A stretch of DNA of 18,645 bases from CAZGCA01 sp964524145 (GTDB lineage: Bacteria; Hydrogenedentota; CAZGCA01). The DNA is taken from assembly GCA_964524145.1 (NCBI GenBank), contig CAZGCA010000104.1, positions 1 through 18,645 on the forward strand, written 5' to 3'. The notes beneath the pieces were generated by a model. It made no database searches and had not been told where the DNA came from. It was given only the letters and a program-made list of their open reading frames with translations. How positions within the stretch are numbered: the first letter of the stretch is position 1; every line of letters begins with the position of its first letter. A program made the position numbers and the translations under genes. This document shows positions 12,977-18,645 of the stretch, piece by piece.

Positions 12977-14785
12977 GTGAGCGATAAACTGGTCAATATG
13001 CGTGACATCCAGTTCGTTCTCTTCGAGATGCTGGATGTCGAGAAACTGCTTGAATACGAGCGTTTTTCGGAACATTCTCGAGAGACGTTCAATATGGCAC
13101 TCGATGCCGCGTACAAACTGGCGCGTGAGGTCTACTGGCCGGCGTATCAGGAAATGGACGAGATTGGCGTCACGTACGACAACGAGACAAAGAAGACCTC
13201 CGTAGCGGAATGTATGCACAAGATATGGAAGACGTCAAAAGAGGGAGGGTGGATGGGCACTTCGGCCGACTTTGAAATGGGCGGCCAGCAGTTCCCGTTT
13301 GCGATATCCGAAGCAACCGCGTTCATGTTCAACGCCGCGAACACCGCCGCCCACATGTATGTGGCAGGCGGAACCGGTGCAGCCCATCTCATCGAAACGT
13401 ACTCCGACGAGAAGATCAAAGCGACCTACGTGGAGAAGATGTATGAGGGTGAATGGGCCGGTACGATGGCGCTCACGGAGCCGCAGGCCGGCAGCTCGCT
13501 GACCGACGTCAAGACCACCGCCGTGAAGGCCGAGGACGGCGACTACTACTTGATCACCGGCACAAAGAGTTTGATTTCGTCAGGCGATCACGATCTGGCT
13601 GAGAACATCATTCACCCGGTGCTGGCACGATTGCCGGACGCACCGCCGGGCGTGAAGGGGATCAGCCTCTTAGTCGTGCCAAAGTACCGCGTCAACGATG
13701 ACGGGTCAATAGGCGCATTCAACGACGTGGTCACCAGCGCCATCGAGCACAAGATGGGGTTGAAAGGTCAGGCAACTGCGACGCTCAACTTCGGCGATAA
13801 CGGCGATTGTCGAGGCTGGTTAGTAGGCGAACCGAACAGAGGTCTTTTCTACATGTTCCAGCTGATGAACTCGGCGCGTATCGCCACCGGTATGCAGGCG
13901 TCAAGCGTGGCCACAAACGCGTACCTGCACGCGTTGGAATACGCGAACGAACGGCTTCAGGGCAGGGACATCGCTCAGAAGGATCCCACCACGCCGCAGA
14001 TTCCCATCATCAAGCACGCTGACGTGAGACGGATGCTGCTGTGCCAGAAGGCGTACACCGAAGGGATGTTCTCGCTGCTCGCGTACGCTGCAACCCTCAC
14101 CGACAAGTTGACCGTGCTCGACGAGGGCGAAGAGCGGGACAATGCGCTGGGTATTCTGGAGATCCTGACCCCGGTGTGCAAGGCATACGGGTCCGACATA
14201 TCGTTTGAGTCCGCCCGACTTGCGATACAGGTCTACGGCGGCTACGGGTTTTCCGAAGAGTTTCCCGTCGCCCAGATGCTTCGCGACCAGAAGGTCTTCT
14301 CGATTTACGAGGGGACGAACAACATCCAGGCAATGGACCTGCTCGGCCGCAAGGTCGCCATCAAGCAGGGGGCCTTCTTCCGGGCGCTCATGGCCGAGAT
14401 AACCAAGACGGTGGAGGAAGCCCGTGGCGTCGAGGCGATCAAGGACGTGACAGATAACGTCGAGGCCGCGTTGAGCATGCTTGCCGACACGACCATGCAC
14501 CTCGGGGGCATTGCCATGGGCGGAGACATCCCGCTCTACATGAGCTACGCGTCGCCGTACCTCGAGATGTTCTCGCAGGTGGTCATCTCGTGGCAGTTCC
14601 TAATGCAGTCGATCGTGGCGCAGAAAGCGCTCGATGCGGGAGGCCCCGAAGACGCTTTCTACAAGGGCAAGCTCGCGACTGCTCGGTTCTACATCAACAA
14701 CGAGCTGCCCAAAGCGCACGCCACGTCGGGAATCCTTAAGAGCGGCGAGCGAACCGCGCTCGATTTTGAGGAGGAATGGTTCTGA
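12977..14785 (+). CDS. Long-form acyl-CoA dehydrogenase (DmdC/FadE-like, with extra C-terminal domain)
   Basis: 602 residues from GTG 12977, preferred because AAGGAGA (12963-12969) sits 7 bases upstream; the longer frame from 12914 begins in the leader. FAD-dependent acyl-CoA dehydrogenases oxidise acyl-CoA to 2-enoyl-CoA in the cytoplasm and pass electrons to ETF. TEPQAGSSLTD (167-177) is the FAD/substrate-binding segment, and FSIYEGTNNIQAMDLLGR (441-458) contains the catalytic glutamate, E445. About 130 residues beyond the core form the extra C-terminal domain typical of roughly 600-residue members such as 3-methylmercaptopropionyl-CoA dehydrogenase (DmdC). Substrate cannot be assigned from this alone; the DmdC name is applied broadly to this subfamily. 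The gene is a stand-alone unit with its own promoter and intrinsic terminator, and has no evident link to the glycan genes. Confidence 0.92.
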   Translation: MSDKLVNMRDIQFVLFEMLDVEKLLEYERFSEHSRETFNMALDAAYKLAREVYWPAYQEMDEIGVTYDNETKKTSVAECMHKIWKTSKEGGWMGTSADFEMGGQQFPFAISEATAFMFNAANTAAHMYVAGGTGAAHLIETYSDEKIKATYVEKMYEGEWAGTMALTEPQAGSSLTDVKTTAVKAEDGDYYLITGTKSLISSGDHDLAENIIHPVLARLPDAPPGVKGISLLVVPKYRVNDDGSIGAFNDVVTSAIEHKMGLKGQATATLNFGDNGDCRGWLVGEPNRGLFYMFQLMNSARIATGMQASSVATNAYLHALEYANERLQGRDIAQKDPTTPQIPIIKHADVRRMLLCQKAYTEGMFSLLAYAATLTDKLTVLDEGEERDNALGILEILTPVCKAYGSDISFESARLAIQVYGGYGFSEEFPVAQMLRDQKVFSIYEGTNNIQAMDLLGRKVAIKQGAFFRALMAEITKTVEEARGVEAIKDVTDNVEAALSMLADTTMHLGGIAMGGDIPLYMSYASPYLEMFSQVVISWQFLMQSIVAQKALDAGGPEDAFYKGKLATARFYINNELPKAHATSGILKSGERTALDFEEEWF

Positions 14786-14818
14786 CGACCGATCTCCGGC
14801 GAATGAACACGACGATGT

Positions 14819-14852
14819 ACGCGGCCGTCCTCCCGGGCGGCCGCGTTTCTTT
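14819..14852 (+). terminator. Intrinsic terminator of the acyl-CoA dehydrogenase gene
   Basis: ACGCGGCCG (14819-14827) pairs perfectly with CGGCCGCGT (14838-14846) around a 10-base loop, followed by a T-rich tail (TTCTTT). It lies 33 bases after the stop codon and is the clearest rho-independent terminator in the window. Confidence 0.85.
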
Positions 14853-14885
14853 GCGCGCCGCCGTCCGATGACAGGGAGAAAGAGT

Positions 14886-15209
14886 ATGGGCAACGAAAAT
14901 GCAAGAACCGGCCAACAAGCGCACGAGTTTCAGACGACAATCACCAAGACTATAGGATGCAAGTACCTGCTGTTTCTGCCGGGACAATATGGATCACAAG
15001 CGAACCGTTGGTCTCTGATCCTTTTTCTGCATGGAGCAGGCGAACGAGGTGACGATCTCGAACTCGTCCGCCAGGATGATCACAGTATTGGGCTTCAGCT
15101 TCACTGCAGTGCCAGCATCCCCAACGATGAAAACAGAAACTCCCTTCTTCTCGTCTATAATGTCCCTTCACGGGAGCGATCCGAGTCCGGGCAGTGTTCC
15201 AGAGCTTGA
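14886..15209 (+). pseudogene. 5' fragment of an alpha/beta-hydrolase (esterase/prolyl-oligopeptidase type)
   Basis: From ATG 14886 (GGGAGA ribosome binding site 6 bases upstream) the frame encodes 107 residues. The first 60 or so match the N-terminal part of dienelactone-hydrolase/phospholipase-carboxylesterase-like proteins: KYLLFLPGQYG, then WSLILFLHGAGERGDDLELVR, with the HGAGERGDDL oxyanion-loop motif. From about 15065 the sequence no longer resembles that family and ends at 15209 without the nucleophile serine (GxSxG), aspartate or histidine. It cannot be a working enzyme as read. A deletion or replacement after the HGAGERGDD motif is more likely than one frameshift, because no other frame downstream restores the family sequence. 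No signal peptide is present. Confidence 0.6.
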
Positions 15210-15525
15210 AGCACGCCCTTGCGGTCACGGCAGCGCATCTGTTCCATTGGCACTCACGAAAGGGCAGGTCTCTTGGTATAGGCTTGTAATCGATGATGTT
15301 ACAGTGGGTTGCGAGGCTGAACGAATAGCCGACAACTGCACATACGGATTGTGTGCTACCTGTTGCACGCACTGTCGGCAAGCAGCACCTGAGATCAGGC
15401 CTCCCCTAGGGTTGCATTGACGCGTTTGCCGGGGATATTATCAGCAAAGGACTTGTATAGGTGTATGAACTCAGTGAATCCTGCCAGAAGCGGGAGGCGT
15501 GCGTGTATTTGCAGGAGGAGAAGCT
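15210..15525. other. Unassigned interval before the oxidoreductase operon
   Basis: A 130-codon plus-strand frame (15031-15420) crosses this region, but it starts inside the hydrolase motif with no ribosome binding site and shows no family I recognise, although it is Cys-rich near its end. A weak promoter candidate lies at 15412-15441 and a GGAGGAG ribosome binding site at 15514-15520. Confidence 0.4.
15412..15441 (+). promoter_or_regulatory. Candidate weak promoter of the FAD-oxidoreductase operon
   Basis: TTGCAT (15412-15417), 18 bases, then TATTAT (15436-15441). The -10 is good but the -35 matches only three of six. A better -35-like TTGACG (15417-15422) is too close (13 bases) to pair with it. 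It lies about 85 bases upstream of the ATG at 15526. Confidence 0.3.
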
Positions 15526-16926
15526 ATGTTGCGTGTAAGCGAAGAGCCGAGTGCTTCCAGGTTTCGAGAACAGCGGCACGGCATCGGGCGCCGGGCGTTT
15601 GTGTGTGCGACGCTGGGCGGCACTGTGGCAGCCGGAGTTTGCACCGGTGCCGGAGGTATCTCGAGCAATGAGAATCCTTCTGCCGGAACGTACCGTGAGG
15701 CAATTGACACTCCGATTGTTGAGCGCTACCAAGTGGTAATTGCCGGCGGTGGACCGAGTGGGGTGATCGCTGCGCTGGCGGCGGCACGGAGCGGAGCGGA
15801 AACGTTGCTGATTGAGCGGTACGGGTTTCTGGGAGGCAACGGGACCGCCGGGTTGATGACCTGCTATAACGGTTTTCGCAACCAACGTCCTCCCGAAGAA
15901 TTGCAGACCGTCAAAGGCATTCCGGCCGAATACATAGCTGAGATTGTACGTCTTGGCGGCGTGGCGGACGCGGACTCGTACCGCAAACCATCCCACGACG
16001 TGGCCAAGGGCGACATACCCTACTGCGTGGGATACGATCCCGAGGCAGCCAAGGTCGCCGCACTGAACATGATAAAGAAAGAGGGGGTGATGCTGCGGTT
16101 GCATAGTTGGATAGTCGGCCCTATGCTCGAGGGCACGCGCGTGGCGGGTGTGATCGTGGAGTCAAAGTCCGGCCGGCAGGCTATCGCTGCGGACGTCGTG
16201 GTCGACGCGACGGGCGACGGTGACATCGCGGCGCGAGCCGGAGCGCCGTTCATGAAGCCTGTCGAGTACGGCGAGGGCGACCGCATGCCGATGACTTTGA
16301 TGTACCGTCTTGGTGGCCTGCCGTCACGTGTGAAAGGCCCCTATGGCGGGATCCGTATTGGCGACCGGGTCGTGAAGTGGGGTCCTCACTTCGAGGGAGA
16401 CGCGCTGAACGTGGAGGACCTGACGAAAGCCGAGGTCGAGACGCGCCTGACGTTGTGGGATCAGGTTCAGGAGATGCGGAAGAAGCCCGGCAGCAATTCA
16501 CTCTATCTCATGGAGAGCGCGACGAATGTAGGCGTGCGGGAGACGCGCCGGGTTCTGGGCGAATATGTTGTCACCGAGCTGGACGCGATCAAGGGTACGC
16601 GGTTCCCTGATGTCATTGCCATCAGCTCGAACCCGATGCCCAGCTATCGCGGCAAGCGATACTTCTTCGACCACCCGGGTTTCGATATTCCATACCGTTC
16701 GCTGGTACCGCAGAAAGTCGAGGGTCTGGTGTTGACGGGTCGCTGCATTTCGTGTGAACAGGGCCCGTTTCAGTCGGCTCGATCGATGGCGCCGGCAATG
16801 GCAATTGGTCACGCATCGGGTTGCGCGGCAGCGATGGCGGCACGGGATAACGTTCCTCCACGAAAGCTCGATATACAGGCGCTTCAACAGATGCTTATCA
16901 GCCAGAATGCGGAGTTAAGGAGATGA
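15526..16926 (+). CDS. Tat-exported FAD-dependent oxidoreductase (first of pair)
   Basis: 466 residues from ATG 15526, which follows GGAGGAG (15514-15520) at 5-base spacing. The N-terminus carries a twin-arginine-type signal (GIGRRAFVCATLGGTVAAGVC). The Rossmann dinucleotide site is YQVVIAGGGPSGVIAALAAA (about 67-86), with acidic residue E97 in LLIERYGFLGGNGTAG (94-109), typical of the PF12831 FAD_oxidored family. VVVDATGDGDIAARAG (about 225-240) is the second conserved FAD-contacting segment. The C-terminal part (IPYRSLVPQ, GLVLTGRCIS, ARSMAPAMAIGHASGCAAAMA) closes the FAD fold. The family is found in periplasmic and polysaccharide-related loci; the substrate is unknown. The stop overlaps the next gene's first possible start (ATGA at 16923-16926), indicating translational coupling. 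It is probably folded with FAD in the cytoplasm and exported. Confidence 0.87.
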   Translation: MLRVSEEPSASRFREQRHGIGRRAFVCATLGGTVAAGVCTGAGGISSNENPSAGTYREAIDTPIVERYQVVIAGGGPSGVIAALAAARSGAETLLIERYGFLGGNGTAGLMTCYNGFRNQRPPEELQTVKGIPAEYIAEIVRLGGVADADSYRKPSHDVAKGDIPYCVGYDPEAAKVAALNMIKKEGVMLRLHSWIVGPMLEGTRVAGVIVESKSGRQAIAADVVVDATGDGDIAARAGAPFMKPVEYGEGDRMPMTLMYRLGGLPSRVKGPYGGIRIGDRVVKWGPHFEGDALNVEDLTKAEVETRLTLWDQVQEMRKKPGSNSLYLMESATNVGVRETRRVLGEYVVTELDAIKGTRFPDVIAISSNPMPSYRGKRYFFDHPGFDIPYRSLVPQKVEGLVLTGRCISCEQGPFQSARSMAPAMAIGHASGCAAAMAARDNVPPRKLDIQALQQMLISQNAELRR

Positions 16927-16928
16927 TG

Positions 16929-18395
16929 ATGAATCGTCGAGAGTTTTCTAAACACGTGCTCACGTTCGGAATCGGCGTTCATGCCGGCTCTGTAAGGAAT
17001 GGTCCCGCAGGGTCTGGGAGTAAACTGATGAATTACTACGAGGAACCGGCAAGAAAACTGCCTGTAAGGGAATTCGATGTTGTGATCGCGGGCGGCGGCA
17101 CGGCAGGTGTCGTGGCAGCGATAGCCGCGGCGCGCCAGGGCGCGAAGACAGCGTTGATAGAGCTGAAAGGCTATCTGGGAGGCACAATAACAGAAGGAGG
17201 CACTGCCCTTCACAGCTTCTATAATCTCTGGAAGGCGTTCCCCGGAGTCAAGAAACGTCAGGTAGTGCGAGGGGTTGCCCAGGAGATTATCGATCGGCTT
17301 GCACAAGTCGGCGGTACCTCGGGACACGCCGAGATGTCCCACGGGTTCGATTACGATTCAGTGTGTACCGCTATTGACACGGAACTCTATAAGCTCGTCT
17401 CGTTCGAGATGCTCGACGAAGCGGGGGTGTTCGTATGCGTAAACACCCTTCTGGCTGGAGCGATCATGGACGGTACCCGGATCAGCGGTGCGATCGCGGA
17501 AAGCCGTTCCGGAAGGGAGGCGTTCAAAGCGAACTCATTTGTAGACTGCACTGCGTACGGCGATCTCGCCGCCTATGCCGGCGCGGATTACAGCGAGCCA
17601 AACGATTACGCGGTATGCAACAGCATAGGCGTCGGCAATGTGAGTGTTGAGAAGTATTACGAGTTTCTCAAGTCGCACGACGCCCTGACGCAATACGCTG
17701 AAGGCGTGCGCAGCGAGAAAGAGGGGCAGATCGTGCGATTGGACGGCTGGTCGGTGAACCTTCCCGCGGGATTCCGTCGAGGGGCGAGGAGAATCGGCAT
17801 GTCGACGGTAACGACCACCGTTCACGACGACTATTTCATGTTCGTGAAGCTCAATCTTAAGATGCGTGTGAGTCCTACGAACAGGGATGAAGTGGCGAAA
17901 GCGGAGTTGGAGCTGAGACGGCGTCAGGCAAGAGCAGTCGAACTGTTTAGAGAGTATGTTCCCGGGTGTGAAAAGGCGTTTATCGCCAGAACTAGCCCGC
18001 GACTTAACATCAGGCGCGGCAGGTTGATCAGTTGCGACTATGACATATCGCACGAAGACGTGATTGAAGGCAGGCATTTTGATGACGACGTGATGGCGTA
18101 CGGTTTTCACGATTCCGCGCCCCGTCTGCAGATAAAGAATGGCGGTACATACGGAATCCCGTATAGGGCACTACGTGTGGCGGGAATTGATAATCTTCTG
18201 GTGGCCGGTATGATGATAACTTCTGACCATAGAGCCCATATGTCGACCAGAAACACCGTAAGCTGTATGGGACAAGGACAGGCCGCAGGCGCTGCGGCGG
18301 CTCTCTGCGCCCACGAGAACTGCGGGACACGCGAACTTTCATACACCCACTTGAGAAAGGCGCTCGAGAAGAGCGACGTGTATTTCGAAAGTTGA
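16929..18395 (+). CDS. Tat-exported FAD-dependent oxidoreductase (second of pair)
   Basis: 488 residues. Three ATG codons in a row (16923, 16926, 16929) share the AAGGAG site at 16917-16922; 16929 gives the best 6-base spacing and begins MNRREFSKHVLTFGIGVHAG, a classic Tat signal (NRREFSK). FAD-binding motif FDVVIAGGGTAGVVAAIAAA, then LIELKGYLGGTITEGG and SFVDCTAYGDLAAYAGADY, place it in the same FAD_oxidored group as the preceding gene. It is a divergent paralogue rather than a recent copy. The C-terminal GIPYRALRVAGIDNLLVAGMMI and STRNTVSCMGQGQAAGAAAAL mirror the first protein. It is co-translated with the upstream gene, so the two may act together, perhaps as a heteromer or on successive substrates. 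Substrate and electron acceptor cannot be told from the sequence. Confidence 0.88.
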   Translation: MNRREFSKHVLTFGIGVHAGSVRNGPAGSGSKLMNYYEEPARKLPVREFDVVIAGGGTAGVVAAIAAARQGAKTALIELKGYLGGTITEGGTALHSFYNLWKAFPGVKKRQVVRGVAQEIIDRLAQVGGTSGHAEMSHGFDYDSVCTAIDTELYKLVSFEMLDEAGVFVCVNTLLAGAIMDGTRISGAIAESRSGREAFKANSFVDCTAYGDLAAYAGADYSEPNDYAVCNSIGVGNVSVEKYYEFLKSHDALTQYAEGVRSEKEGQIVRLDGWSVNLPAGFRRGARRIGMSTVTTTVHDDYFMFVKLNLKMRVSPTNRDEVAKAELELRRRQARAVELFREYVPGCEKAFIARTSPRLNIRRGRLISCDYDISHEDVIEGRHFDDDVMAYGFHDSAPRLQIKNGGTYGIPYRALRVAGIDNLLVAGMMITSDHRAHMSTRNTVSCMGQGQAAGAAAALCAHENCGTRELSYTHLRKALEKSDVYFES

Positions 18396-18452
18396 GCTGC
18401 GGTCCGGCGAAATCGTCCGCTTGGGATTGGAAAGGGCTATGAGGGGTAAGAG

Positions 18453-18475
18453 GTTGACTTACTGAGACGGTCAAC
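18453..18475. promoter_or_regulatory. Inverted repeat downstream of the oxidoreductase operon
   Basis: GTTGAC (18453-18458) and GTCAAC (18470-18475) form a perfect 6-bp inverted repeat with an 11-base centre, about 115 bases before the promoter at 18593. It could be a protein-binding site or a weak hairpin. No T tract follows. Confidence 0.25.
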
Positions 18476-18592
18476 AGTTGTGGGTTTCAACTCATGAGGC
18501 CGGGGGGAAATTAAACGATGGAGTCTCGCGCAATACGCAACAGCCGCACATACGGGCTTCGTGTTTCCAGAACCGTCCGGGGATCTTAGAGG

Positions 18593-18621
18593 TTGAGCAC
18601 GAGGCGGGTTTCTGATATGCT
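18593..18621 (+). promoter_or_regulatory. Promoter for a gene beyond the window
   Basis: TTGAGC (18593-18598), a 17-base spacer and TATGCT (18616-18621), each with four of six consensus matches and ideal spacing. Expected transcription would start near 18628 and run out of the window. The gene-free stretch 18396-18592 otherwise contains only the GTTGAC inverted repeat. Confidence 0.4.
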
Positions 18622-18645
18622 AACTGTCACTGGGAAAACTGTTGT

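Noticed and set aside
15031..15420. 130-codon plus-strand frame as a Cys-rich protein
   Set aside because: It begins within the hydrolase HGAGERGDD coding stretch in another frame, has no ribosome binding site and no recognisable domain.

Overview
The window looks like a metagenome-assembled scaffold (it contains a 10-base N gap) from a GC-rich, Gram-negative-type free-living bacterium. Large secreted proteins with thrombospondin-type-3-like calcium repeats and a C-terminal sorting-type tail, Tat-exported FAD oxidoreductases, a secreted family 28 glycoside hydrolase and a GPH sugar symporter together suggest the Planctomycetota/Lentisphaerota/Hydrogenedentota part of the tree. That placement is inference; there is no rRNA or phylogenetic marker here. 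No tRNA, rRNA, CRISPR array or complete insertion sequence was seen.

Layout. 2-556: 3' end of an unidentified gene. 557-1057: gene-free, with a strong sigma70-type promoter (794-823). 1058-3853: a 931-residue exported surface protein with a tandem duplicated N-terminal domain, a second family of repeats, an acidic calcium-binding region and a membrane/sorting tail. 3854-4240: intergenic, with two near-perfect palindromes of dispersed-repeat type. 4241-5585: a GPH-family sugar transporter interrupted by the N gap. 5769-12231: a carbohydrate-directed block made of a secreted propeller plus helical-repeat protein (+), a secreted GH28 enzyme (+), and a convergent paralogue of the first protein (-). 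12549-12743 (-): a short secreted-protein gene with its own promoter that appears truncated. 12977-14785: an acyl-CoA dehydrogenase forming its own transcription unit, with promoter and intrinsic terminator. 14886-15209: a truncated alpha/beta-hydrolase fragment followed by about 300 bp of unassigned DNA. 15526-18395: a two-gene operon of Tat-exported FAD-dependent oxidoreductases. 18396-18645: intergenic, ending in a promoter for a gene outside the window.

Working model (inference): the GH28 enzyme and the two propeller/helical-toroid proteins act outside the cytoplasm on a plant or algal polyuronide or similar glycan, and the symporter imports released sugars. The block has no SusC/SusD pair and no regulator. 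The most promising undescribed element is the propeller/toroid paralogue pair bracketing the GH28 gene. Its members share strictly conserved acidic and histidine motifs but match no enzyme family I can name.
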